A DNA stretch of 64,000 bases from Microbacterium rhizosphaerae (GTDB lineage: Bacteria > Actinomycetota > Actinomycetes > Actinomycetales > Microbacteriaceae), in the NCBI RefSeq assembly GCF_034120055.1, contig NZ_CP139368.1:1054001-1118000 (forward strand), written 5' to 3'. Shown here piece by piece: positions 34,164 to 42,384 of this stretch. The translations under genes were made by a program, and so were the position numbers. The notes under the pieces are model-generated. The model saw only the letters and a program-made list of their open reading frames with translations. It did not search any database and was not told the origin of the DNA. Within the stretch, counting starts at the first letter, position 1; each line of letters starts with the position of its first letter.

Positions 34164-35245
34164 CCGAGTCGAGACTGGGTCGCTGGGGCCGCGCGGAACT
34201 CCGCTCGCCGCGCTCGCTGCTCGTCATCCTCATCGTCGTCCTCTTCGGGACCTTCGCGGCACTCAAGCCGATGTTCCTCAACGGCCCTTTCTCCATCGCG
34301 CCGCTGATGACCACGATCTCGATCTTCACGGTGGTCGGGCTGTCTCAGATGATGGTCCTCTCCGTCGGCCACATGAATCTCGCCGTCGGTCAGCTGGCGG
34401 GAGTCTCCTCACTCGTCATGGGCGCCTGCTTCCAGAACCTGAAGCTGCCGCTGCTGCCCGGCCTCGCCATCGGTCTCGTCGTGGGGGCGGCCCTCGGCGG
34501 TCTGGCGGGCTGGATCATCGCCCAGACCGGTGTCAACTCGTTCATCGTGACCCTCGCGATGAACTTCACCCTGCTCGGACTCATCCCCACGCTGTACTCG
34601 AGCTGGAGCACGGGTCAGGCCTTCACGGTCCAACCGCCGGGATTCGCCGAGCTCGGCACCGGCACGTTCGCCGACATCTGCTGGCGCGACACGTGCGGTT
34701 CGACCGCTGTGCCTCTGCTCGTCATCCCGGCGCTCGTCTGCATGGCGCTGGTCGGCTACTTCTATTCGAGTACCCGCATCGGTCGCGAGACCCTCATGAC
34801 GGGCAGCAACATCCACGCTGCGGAGCTCTCCGGCGTCCCGACCAAGCGCCGCCTCATCCTGGTACATGCTGCGTCCGGGCTCCTCGCCGCGGTCGCCGGG
34901 TTCATGCTCGCCGCCAGCACGGGATCGTTCACCCCGGCGATCGGGAGCGAATTCATGCTGCCGTCCTTCCTCGGACCGATCCTCGGCGGAACGCTTCTCG
35001 CCGGCGGCGCCGTCTCGGTGATCGGCACCTTCCTCGGCATCACGCTGACCTCGGTGATCCGCAACGGGCTGCTGCTGTTCCAAGTCGGGATCGAGGCGCT
35101 CAACGTGCTGCTCGGCGCCATCCTGCTCGCCGCTCTCGCCACCGACCGTGTCCGGCTGCTGCTCGCGAAACGACGGCCTCCGAAGGCGGAGGAATCCATC
35201 GCCACACTCGCCGTCGAGCTCCAGGATGCGGAGGGCAACCGATGA
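34160..35245 (+). CDS. Sugar ABC transporter permease 1
   Basis: 361 residues, RbsC/BPD_transp_2 family, eight to ten transmembrane segments. Typical blocks are QMMVLSVGHMNLAVGQLAG (the VGxxDLSVG region), TGVNSFIVTLAMNFTLLGL and NGLLLFQVGIEALNVLLGA. The EAA-like coupling segment is around GRETLMTGSNIHAAELSGV. An extra loop with two Cys (DICWRDTCGS) lies between helices and would face outward. Coupled by overlap to both neighbours. Works with permease 2 as a heterodimer. Confidence 0.92.
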   Translation: MTESRLGRWGRAELRSPRSLLVILIVVLFGTFAALKPMFLNGPFSIAPLMTTISIFTVVGLSQMMVLSVGHMNLAVGQLAGVSSLVMGACFQNLKLPLLPGLAIGLVVGAALGGLAGWIIAQTGVNSFIVTLAMNFTLLGLIPTLYSSWSTGQAFTVQPPGFAELGTGTFADICWRDTCGSTAVPLLVIPALVCMALVGYFYSSTRIGRETLMTGSNIHAAELSGVPTKRRLILVHAASGLLAAVAGFMLAASTGSFTPAIGSEFMLPSFLGPILGGTLLAGGAVSVIGTFLGITLTSVIRNGLLLFQVGIEALNVLLGAILLAALATDRVRLLLAKRRPPKAEESIATLAVELQDAEGNR

Positions 35246-36246
35246 AACGCCTCATCAGCGCGAACAACCTGCTGTTGGTCGGCGTCGTCGTCGTGGGTGC
35301 GGCGCTGCTCGGAGTCGCCACCTCGGGCAGGTTCTTCGGTCCGGTGTCGATGACAGCCTTCTTCACCTACCTCAGCGTCCCAATCCTGATCGGCCTCGCG
35401 CAGATGATCACGCTGTGCGTGGGTCAGCTGAATCTGGCGGTCGGTGCGATCGGCGGCGTCGCCGCGTGCGCGGCCGGGGTCATGATCACGTCATGGGGTG
35501 TGCCCCCGTGGATCGGCGCACTGTCCACAGTCCTGGTGGGAGCCCTGCTCGGCCTTGCGAACGGACTGCTCGTCGTGGGAACCCGCATCAACGGGTTCAT
35601 CGTGACACTCGCCATGACGCAGATCCTCATCGGCGTCCAGTACGGACTCGTCGGGACGCGCACCTTCGGCAGCAGCGCATGGAGCCCCGTCACCGACTTC
35701 GGGGATGCGGAGGTCCTCGGCATCCCGAATGTCTTCGTCCTGACCCTGCTCGTCGCCGGTGTCGTGGCGCTGTTCTTCTCACAATCGGTATCGGGCAGGC
35801 GTCTGCTCGCCAGCGGCGGCAACGCCCACGCCGCGGAACTGGCCGGCATCTCGATCGACCGCACCCTCGTCGTGGCCCACACGCTCTCCGGTCTGCTCTG
35901 CGGCGCCGCGGCATTCGTGACCCTCGCGATCCTGCCGGGCGTCAACTCCTCCATCGGCGGTGACTGGCTCATGCCGAGCTTCGCGGCGCCCATCATCGGC
36001 GGGGTCGGCCTGGCGGGAGGCACGGTGGCCGTGCTGGGCACGGTCCTGGCGGCCATGGTCGTACGCCTTGTCGACGCCGCCAGCGCGATCTTCAAGTTCG
36101 ATACCAGCGCCGTGAACTTCGTCGTCGGTGCCGTGGTCCTGGGAACGGTCGCCCTCGGCCGGCTGCGTGAAGTCCAGGCGGCGCGTCGCGCCAGCATTCT
36201 TCGATCCAGGCGCGCGGAAGCGGCGCTTGCGGAGGTGGCCGGATGA
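35242..36246 (+). CDS. Sugar ABC transporter permease 2
   Basis: 334 residues, same RbsC-type family as the preceding gene, with about nine transmembrane segments. Matching blocks are QMITLCVGQLNLAVGAIGG, INGFIVTLAMTQILIGVQYG and RLLASGGNAHAAELAGI as coupling helix. The C-terminal tail is basic and cytoplasmic (REVQAARRASILRSRR). Start and stop both overlap neighbouring genes by 4 bases. Two different permeases in one operon imply a heterodimeric channel. Confidence 0.92.
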   Translation: MKRLISANNLLLVGVVVVGAALLGVATSGRFFGPVSMTAFFTYLSVPILIGLAQMITLCVGQLNLAVGAIGGVAACAAGVMITSWGVPPWIGALSTVLVGALLGLANGLLVVGTRINGFIVTLAMTQILIGVQYGLVGTRTFGSSAWSPVTDFGDAEVLGIPNVFVLTLLVAGVVALFFSQSVSGRRLLASGGNAHAAELAGISIDRTLVVAHTLSGLLCGAAAFVTLAILPGVNSSIGGDWLMPSFAAPIIGGVGLAGGTVAVLGTVLAAMVVRLVDAASAIFKFDTSAVNFVVGAVVLGTVALGRLREVQAARRASILRSRRAEAALAEVAG

Positions 36247-37760
36247 CTGTCGCACTTCAGGTGAAGAATCTGCGCAAGACATTCCCGGGTGTCGTGGCGC
36301 TCGCCGATGCCAACATCACGGTCGAGGCGGGGTCGATCCACGCACTCATGGGCGAGAACGGCGCAGGCAAGTCGACGCTGATCAAGATCGTCACGGGTGT
36401 GCAGCCGGCAGACCAGGGCGCCATGCTCCTGCACGGCACGTCGGTCTCGTTCTCGAACCCGCTCGAGTCGATGGATGCCGGCATCGGCGTCGTGCATCAG
36501 GAGCGCAACGTCGTGCGCGATTTCACCGTCGGGGAGAACATCGCCCTGTCCGCGATGCCGCGCCGCGCGGGCCGCATCGACTGGCCTGCGGTGTGGCGCG
36601 AGGCCAGGAGGTGCTTGGAGATGCTCGATCTCGATCTCGACCCCCGCACGCCGATGCGCGATCTCTCGGCGGCGCAGACACAGCTCGTCGAGATCGCTCG
36701 CGGCCTCTACCGTCGCGCGACGGTGCTGCTGCTCGACGAGCCCACGGCGTCGCTGAGCAACGACGAAGCCGACCGTCTCTACACGGTGGTCCACCAACTG
36801 GCCGAGCAGGGCACTGCGATCGTGCTCGTGAGCCACAAGCTCGACGAGGTCTTCGCTCATTGCGATGCGATCACCGTGCTGCGCGATGGCAGCACCGTCA
36901 TGGAGTCGAGGCCCATCGCAGACACGAGTCGCGAGGAGGTCGTGAGCACGATGGTCGGCCGCACACTGGGTGCGATGGAAGTGGAGGTGCGCACCGTCGA
37001 TCGCACGGGTACACCCGCACTCGAATTGCGGGATGTCAGCACGTCGGCCGGCCACCGCGCGATATCCCTCTCGGTCCATCCGGGCGAGATCGTCGGCATG
37101 TACGGACTCGTCGGCGCCGGTCGCACCGAGCTCGCCCGTTCGATCCTCGGTCTCGAGCGCGTCACCGCCGGAGAGACGCTCGTCGACGGCACTGCCGTGC
37201 GCATCCGATCGGTCCGAGACGCACTTCAGCGCTTCCGCATGGGCTATGTGACCGAGAACCGCAAGGAGGAGGGCGTGTTCCTCCTGCAATCGATCACCCG
37301 CAACATCGCGGTGACCGTCTGGACGGAGCTCAGCCGCTTCCTCGGACGCGTGCCGTACAAGCGCGAGCGCGACACCGTGACCGAGTTCGTCGAGGCGCTG
37401 GAGATCAAGATCTCGACGCAGGATCAGCTCGCCGGGCAGCTCTCCGGCGGAAACCAGCAGAAGGTGTCGCTGGCGAAATGGCTGGCGGCGAAGACCCGGA
37501 TCCTCATCATCGACGAGCCGACCGTCGGCATCGACGTCAAGACCAAGCGCGCGTTCTACGAACTCATCTGGAAGCTCGCGGACGAGGGGCTCGCGATCCT
37601 CCTCATCTCGAGCGACCTCGCCGAGATGGTCACGCTCGCCGATCGGATCATCGTGATGGACCGGTTCACCGTGCGCGGTGAGGTGGACAACACCCACGAC
37701 TACGACACGATGAGCACAGCCGTCATCCACCGCATCCACCGTTCGGAGACAGCCGCGTGA
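36243..37760 (+). CDS. Sugar ABC transporter ATP-binding protein (RbsA/MglA type)
   Basis: 505 residues with two fused ABC domains, as in RbsA, MglA and XylG. Domain 1: Walker [13 protein letters not shown], signature [13 protein letters not shown] (LSAAQ in place of LSGGQ, usual in this family), Walker [13 protein letters not shown]. Domain 2 has a degenerate Walker A ([12 protein letters not shown]), also usual, signature [14 protein letters not shown] and Walker [13 protein letters not shown]. Energises uptake through the two permeases. Its stop overlaps a GTG that opens a 35-codon frame. Confidence 0.95.
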   Translation: MTVALQVKNLRKTFPGVVALADANITVEAGSIHALMGENGAGKSTLIKIVTGVQPADQGAMLLHGTSVSFSNPLESMDAGIGVVHQERNVVRDFTVGENIALSAMPRRAGRIDWPAVWREARRCLEMLDLDLDPRTPMRDLSAAQTQLVEIARGLYRRATVLLLDEPTASLSNDEADRLYTVVHQLAEQGTAIVLVSHKLDEVFAHCDAITVLRDGSTVMESRPIADTSREEVVSTMVGRTLGAMEVEVRTVDRTGTPALELRDVSTSAGHRAISLSVHPGEIVGMYGLVGAGRTELARSILGLERVTAGETLVDGTAVRIRSVRDALQRFRMGYVTENRKEEGVFLLQSITRNIAVTVWTELSRFLGRVPYKRERDTVTEFVEALEIKISTQDQLAGQLSGGNQQKVSLAKWLAAKTRILIIDEPTVGIDVKTKRAFYELIWKLADEGLAILLISSDLAEMVTLADRIIVMDRFTVRGEVDNTHDYDTMSTAVIHRIHRSETAA

Positions 37761-37864
37761 CCATCTCCATCCGTTCGCATCCGGGACGACTCACCACCCT
37801 GACCCCCGGCGAACTCAGGTGGGTCGCCGACGCCGGACACACCGATACGAGGCCATGCTCTTGA
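37757..37864 (+). CDS. Small 35-codon frame between ATPase and fucD
   Basis: GTG overlapping the ATPase stop (GTGA), reading 35 residues that start [12 protein letters not shown] and end in DTRPCS. Its stop at 37864 lies within the fucD start region, so it could carry ribosomes from one gene to the next. I recognise no domain. It may be a remnant of a lost gene's N-terminus or simply a coupling leader. Low confidence as a functional product. Confidence 0.3.
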   Translation: MTISIRSHPGRLTTLTPGELRWVADAGHTDTRPCS

Positions 37865-39180
37865 GCACCATCACCGCCGTGGAGATCCACGACCTTCGCT
37901 TTCCGACATCCCTGACCGCCGACGGCTCCGACGCGATGAATCAGGACGGCGACTATTCGGCCGCCTACGTCATCCTGCTGACCGATGAGAGCGTGAACGG
38001 CGAGCCCCTTCGCGGCCACGGCTTCACGTTCACGATCGGTCGCGGCAACGAACTCTGCGCAGCCGCAGCCGCCCAGTACGCCCGCCATCTGGTGGGCCGC
38101 GAGCTCGACGACCTGGTCGGCGACCTCGGGGGCGCCTACCGCATGCTCGCCTCGGACTCGCAGCTGCGCTGGCTCGGCCCCGAGAAGGGCGTCGTGCACC
38201 TTGCGATGGCAGCCGTGATGAATGCCCTGTGGGACCTTGCGGCCCGCCGAGCCGGGAAGCCGGTGTGGCGATATCTCGTCGAGCTGCCCACGGAGACGCT
38301 CGTCGACGCACTCGACCTCCGCTACCTCTCGGATGAGATCACGCGCGACGAGGCGATCGAGATGCTCCGGGCGACGGAGCCGCTGAGAGCCGGTCGTCTC
38401 GCAGACCTCCGGGTCGCCGGCGGCTACCCGTGCTACACGACGAGCGCCGGGTGGCTCGGTTACGACGACGAGAAGATGGTGCGGCTCCTGAACCGTGCGG
38501 TCGCGGACGGCTACAGGCACGTCAAGCTCAAGGTAGGTCGCGACCTCGACGAGGACAGGCGCCGTGTCGCCCTCGCGCGTGAGACGGTCGGTCCCGATGT
38601 CAAGCTCATGATCGACGCGAACCAGATGTGGGACGTGCCGCAGGCGATCGACTGGGTGAATGCCCTCGCCGAATTCGACCTGTACTGGGTGGAGGAGCCG
38701 ACGAGTCCCGACGATGTGCTCGGGCATGCCGCCATCCGTGCCGAAGTAGCGCCGATCGGCATCGCCACGGGGGAGCACGGCATGAATCGTGTGCTCTTCA
38801 AGCAGCTCCTGCAGGCCGAGGCGATCGACTACTGCCAGATCGACTCCGCCAGGATGGCGAGCATCAACGAGATCCTCGCCGTCTACCTGATGGCTGCGAA
38901 GCGTGGGATCCCGGTGTGTCCGCACGCGGGCGGCGTGGGACTGTGCGAGCTCGTCCAGCACCTCTCGATCTTCGACTACATCGCCTTGACGGGGACGACC
39001 GAGAGCCGCGTCACCGAGTACGTCGACCACCTGCATGAGCACTTCGCAGACCCGTGCGTCGTCGAGGGTGCTCGATATGTCGTTCCGTCCCGTCCCGGGT
39101 ACAGCGCCGAGATCCTCCCTGCGACGATCGAGGAGTTCCGATTCCCCGATGGGACGTACTGGCGGGCCGCGCTCTCCTGA
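37855..39180 (+). CDS. fucD: L-fuconate dehydratase
   Basis: 441 residues, the FucD family length. Dehydrates L-fuconate to 2-keto-3-deoxy-L-fuconate in the non-phosphorylating L-fucose pathway. The N-terminal capping domain is diagnostic: [30 protein letters not shown] and [13 protein letters not shown]. Active-site residues: Lys224 and Lys226 (HVKLKVG), Asp254 (DANQMW), Glu280 (EEPT), Glu307 (GEHG) and His357 (CPHAGG), spaced as in the characterised Xanthomonas enzyme. The start is the ATG at 37855 after ACGAGG; a TTG two codons later is possible. Other L-fucose genes are not adjacent. Confidence 0.92.
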   Translation: MLLSTITAVEIHDLRFPTSLTADGSDAMNQDGDYSAAYVILLTDESVNGEPLRGHGFTFTIGRGNELCAAAAAQYARHLVGRELDDLVGDLGGAYRMLASDSQLRWLGPEKGVVHLAMAAVMNALWDLAARRAGKPVWRYLVELPTETLVDALDLRYLSDEITRDEAIEMLRATEPLRAGRLADLRVAGGYPCYTTSAGWLGYDDEKMVRLLNRAVADGYRHVKLKVGRDLDEDRRRVALARETVGPDVKLMIDANQMWDVPQAIDWVNALAEFDLYWVEEPTSPDDVLGHAAIRAEVAPIGIATGEHGMNRVLFKQLLQAEAIDYCQIDSARMASINEILAVYLMAAKRGIPVCPHAGGVGLCELVQHLSIFDYIALTGTTESRVTEYVDHLHEHFADPCVVEGARYVVPSRPGYSAEILPATIEEFRFPDGTYWRAALS

Positions 39181-39319
39181 TCAGGCTCGCCCAGCGGAAC
39201 ACGCCGAAGAGAACGCGGCTCGGCCGCCGATACGGCATCCGGAGCGATCCGTCGAGAGTTCTCGGCGGCGGATTCCTCGCCGCGCTCCCCCTCGCCAATG
39301 TCTCGGAATGGAGCCGCTG

Positions 39320-40060
39320 ATGCCGTCCGACCTCCGCCCCATCCGGCTGCCGATGAACAGACCTGTGCCGCGTCCGTACCGCGGCGGCGCGGCGATCGAA
39401 CGATTCCGCCGGGTCAGCCCGTCGGGCGAGGATCGAGCGCCGGAGGACCGCCTCGCCTCGGTGGTCACGACCTTCGGCCACGCCGAAGAAGGACTGACAC
39501 TGGTAGACAGTGTGTACCTGCGCGAGCTCATCGAGGCCGATCCTGTCGGATTCCTCGGACGGGAGCATGTCGCGCGATTCGGCGCGAACCCGCAGATCCT
39601 CTGCAAGCTGCTCCACACCGGTGAACTCCAGGAACCCGTCGATCTCTCGGTGATCCTGGAGTACGCGCCGTTCGAGCGGCTTGCCCGGGAGGACGGGCTG
39701 CTCGGTCTGGATGTCACGACCGCGCTCAGCTGCATCGATCGGAGCCGTTTCGGTTCGGATCGTCTCGCCGAGACGGTCGGCGCCGTCCCCGCCCAGAGCG
39801 GTTCGGTGTTGTTCCCCGCTGCCGCGCGGCGATTCTTCCGCGCGGAGTCGGTCGTCTTGCAGCGCGGACCAGGTCTGCGGCTGCCGGCACAGTTCACTGT
39901 GCTCGTCGTGACCGAGGGAGTGGGCACTCTTGGATGGGCGGATGATCACCTGCCGCTCCTGGCCGGGGACGTCGTGCTCGTGCCCCAGGGAGTCGGCGAC
40001 GTGACCCTCGATGGAGACATGCGCGCCATTCGGTGCATGCCGCCGGAGGGCGCCGCCTGA
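39320..40060 (+). pseudogene. Class I mannose-6-phosphate-isomerase-like gene with internal deletion
   Basis: 246 codons, about 100 fewer than intact relatives. The N-terminal part matches the class I isomerase group: IRLPMNRPVPRPYRGGAAIERF, PEDRLASVVTTFG and FGANPQILCKLLHTG. In intact proteins that last segment continues into the HVHPD metal site and GKTEAW. Here it jumps directly to ELQEPVDLSVILEYAPF, which normally lies about 100 residues later. The frame is kept across the junction at about 39618-39624. The zinc ligands and active site are therefore missing, so activity as an isomerase is not expected. The C-terminal cupin (LLAGDVVLVPQGVGDV) remains. TGGAG supports the ATG at 39320. Confidence 0.75.
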
Positions 40061-40067
40061 GCCGCGA

Positions 40068-40382
40068 TCAGCACCACGAGTGCCGGGATGATGGGTCCGT
40101 CCGTCGCGGTGGGTCCGAGCCGGGACGACGGGATGCCGCGCACGAGTCCGGGGGTCGGACGCTGTGTGCGTCAGCGGCGAACCCCGCGATGGCCTGCACG
40201 CACGCCGCGGGAACACCCGCATCCGGGTTGGCCGCCCGAAGGCCCCGGATGCGCGGCCCGGGAGCGCCGAACACCCAGATCCGTGCGGTGTGTGCGATCG
40301 CGAAGCCATCGGTGATGTGCTGGGACGCGATCGCGAGGTACTCGGCTGATCGCGCGTCTTCGGAGACGTGCATGAGGGTCAC
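40068..40382 (-). other. Unrecognised 104-codon reverse frame, possible gene remnant
   Basis: Open frame from GTG 40382 (or ATG 40373) with high third-position GC over the first ~70 codons, reading for example SAEYLAIASQHITDGFAIAH. The last 30 codons turn Arg/Pro-rich and look non-coding. No family is recognised and no good ribosome site is seen. Together with 40383-40600, where I see no gene, this stretch looks like decayed DNA between the isomerase remnant and the lipoprotein. Confidence 0.25.
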
Positions 40383-40603
40383 TGAGCATCTGCGTCCTCA
40401 GTCGTGACGCCGAGGGCGACAAGTCCTGGTTCGGCGCGCGATAGGAGGCCCTGGCCAGCACTCCGACCGGTCGCTCAGCGGGCAAGGGTCGGGCTGGTAA
40501 GGCGCGCCTGTGGATCCCGTCCCCGGCCTTTGGTCGGTGTCGGCGACAACTGGCGCGTCAACGTTCGTGGACCCCTCGTGTACGTTTCTCGAAATGTGGT
40601 TGA

Positions 40604-40609
40604 TATTCT
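40604..40609 (+). promoter_or_regulatory. -10 box for the lipoprotein gene
   Basis: TATTCT in an AT-rich spot; transcription would start near 40616. The ATG at 40636 has AGAAGGAGA at 40624-40632. Confidence 0.5.
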
Positions 40610-40635
40610 GAGCCGTCGCGTACAGAAGGAGACCG

Positions 40636-41451
40636 ATGGCCAGCCCCTACCCGCGCGGACGGACCCTGCTCGTGGCTTGCTTGATCGTCCCGATGGCACT
40701 CGCGTTCGCCGGCTGTGCGGCCAATAGCGGGACGAGCGCGCGGGCAACCGCATTCACTCCCGCGACCACCAGGCCGACATCAACTCCGGCGATCACGATG
40801 CCCCCGCCCACACCGCTGGCGGGGCATACCTCCGCGGGCGACCCGTCCGTGGGCGCGACGATGCCGATCCCGGCGGGTGCGCGCTCGGTCGTCGTCGACT
40901 TCCAGTGCACCGGCGGCACGTTCTTCGAAGTCGGGTTCGGCGACCGGACGACTCGTGGCAACGCGATGATGCTCGACGATGCGCCCTACCACGGAAGGTG
41001 CGGCGGCACGAAGGAGTTCGCGTGGCCGGTTGTGGCCGGCATGGACGGAACCCTTCACGTGTTGATCCCCGCGAATGCTGACTGGACCGCAGTGCCGCAC
41101 TTCTCGACAGACGAGTTCACGCGCGATGCGGCCGTCACGATGGACTGCAAGAAGTTCTCCTGGGTCGCCGGCGAGCTGTCGGACGCCGACAACGGGTACT
41201 TGACGAAGGCATTCGGTGCGGACGAGTGGAGGACGAGAGTCGATCAGGCAGCGACGGATCTCGCCGCACAGGCGGCGTCGTCGCAGTCGCCGCTGAAGGG
41301 ATTGCTCACCCAGCTCGTACCGCGGCTCAGGGACCCTGCCCTGAAGCCGGGCTCATCGCAGTCCGTCACACAGCCGATCGGGACCCAGGTGGGCGACGCC
41401 TGCACGGCGAACCAGACAGAGTTCGTCATCCAAGCCCACTTCGGTGGCTGA
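40636..41451 (+). CDS. Putative lipoprotein of unknown function
   Basis: 271 residues. Lipoprotein signal with a lipobox FAGC (Cys about residue 26), then a Thr/Pro-rich linker (about 35-65) typical for tethering through a thick wall. The mature domain has a beta-rich start (ARSVVVDFQCTGGTFFEVGF) with paired Cys in FQCTGG, GRCGG and MDCKKF, then a helical part (TRVDQAATDLAAQAASSQ). No family is recognised. It lies in an accessory stretch near an integrase remnant. The ribosome site AGAAGGAGA is strong, so expression is likely. Confidence 0.75.
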   Translation: MASPYPRGRTLLVACLIVPMALAFAGCAANSGTSARATAFTPATTRPTSTPAITMPPPTPLAGHTSAGDPSVGATMPIPAGARSVVVDFQCTGGTFFEVGFGDRTTRGNAMMLDDAPYHGRCGGTKEFAWPVVAGMDGTLHVLIPANADWTAVPHFSTDEFTRDAAVTMDCKKFSWVAGELSDADNGYLTKAFGADEWRTRVDQAATDLAAQAASSQSPLKGLLTQLVPRLRDPALKPGSSQSVTQPIGTQVGDACTANQTEFVIQAHFGG

Positions 41452-41777
41452 GCGCCCGCCCAGCGCCATGCCGTTGCCATCTCGGTCAGGAACGCCGGGA
41501 AGCCAGCGGCGCGGATGGGCAGTTCGTTGATCATTCGCGAGATAGCCAAGCCTGCAGATCGGCGGCCGGCGCGTCCGCCCCACAACGGATCGCGTGAAGA
41601 GGGATAGAACCGGTTGCCGAGCGAGGTGATGTGGCCGGCTCGCTCAGCGAACCACGCTTCCGCGACTCGCAAGCCGGTCCGTCAGCGAGCGTGCGCGACG
41701 ATGATGATCGTTGTCGACGTGTCGTTGAGGGGATGTCGTTCCCAATCACCGTAGACCTCGCTGACGTCGAACCCCAC

Positions 41778-41918
41778 GTCAAGGCCGTGCAGCGGATGCT
41801 CGGCCACGCCTCCGCGGCGATGACCCTCGATGTCTATGCCGACCTCTTCGACGACGACCTCGACGCCGTCTCCACCTCGCTCAACGCCGCCAGGAACGCC
41901 GCCGTCACGTCGCGTTGA
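41778..41918 (+). pseudogene. Tyrosine recombinase/integrase C-terminal fragment
   Basis: About 46 codons match the end of phage-type integrases: VKAVQRMLGHASAAMTLDVY, then ADLFDDDLDAVSTSLNAA. The GHAS segment carries the second catalytic His and DVYADLF the tyrosine nucleophile. Everything upstream (the catalytic Arg, HxxR, SAM-like domain) is missing; the preceding frame shows no similarity. It ends about 150 bases from the 3' end of a tRNA-Met-like gene, the normal place for an integrase next to its attachment site. The stretch 41452-41777 holds no gene I can support. Confidence 0.75.
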
Positions 41919-42069
41919 CCATTATTCCGACGGCGGTGGGCTTGACTCGCCTGAGTTCGGCGCGCCTCGATGTCCGAAAAGTGTGGGCAAAATGTGGTCA
42001 AAGGGGTTCAGTGCGGAAGAAACACGGCCCGAAATCCCTTGAAAACCTGGGATCTGAGGGTCGCCGACG

Positions 42070-42145
42070 TGGACGCGACGGCGGGAGTCGAACCCGCAGC
42101 ACAACCGGTTATGAGCCGGTGCCCGGGACCGCCCGGATCGCCGCG
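42070..42145 (-). tRNA. tRNA-Met-like gene (anticodon CAT), non-canonical
   Basis: 76 bases including an encoded CCA. Acceptor arms CGCGGCG and CGTCGCG pair with one G-U. The anticodon arm is ACCGG-CTCATAA-CCGGT with CAT in the right place. The T-arm GCGGG-TTCGACT-CCCGC is perfect. Oddities: A rather than U at position 8, a short 6-base D-loop, a 6-base variable loop, and U at position 73. C1-G72 and the body differ from both usual initiator and elongator tRNA-Met. It may be a diverged element-borne tRNA or an Ile2-type. The integrase fragment lies on its 3' side. Confidence 0.6.
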
Positions 42146-42311
42146 ATGAACTCACGCTAGCCGGGGGGACCCGCATCCATCGTCAGGGAGACATGAGGTT
42201 TCGCTGTGTGTCTCTCGGTGTCCGCGACATCCGGCAGCGGGGCGCTACGGGCCACGAAAGCGACCCGAGCGGCCGTGGGTTGAGCGATCTGCTCAATCTG
42301 AAAATATCCTG

Positions 42312-42340
42312 TTGACTCCCCATGAACTGGCGCATAGCGT
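42312..42340 (+). promoter_or_regulatory. Promoter of the subtilase gene
   Basis: TTGACT (42312-42317), 17-base spacer, TAGCGT (42335-42340): the best two-hexamer promoter in the window. Start near 42347. The leader contains GTGCAC twice, 5 bases apart, and the ribosome site GAGGAAGAGG. The stretch 42146-42311 shows no gene. Confidence 0.7.
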
Positions 42341-42384
42341 TCGATCTCGAGTGCACCCCCAGTGCACGAGGAAGAGGTGATCCC

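Noticed and set aside
41244..41672. 142-codon reverse frame overlapping the lipoprotein 3' end
   Set aside because: Mostly antisense to the lipoprotein; the unique part is Arg/Pro-rich and not recognisable.
41631..41777. Extending the integrase fragment upstream to an ATG at 41631
   Set aside because: The frame is open, but residues before VKAVQRML show no integrase similarity and contain an Asp/Arg-rich stretch.
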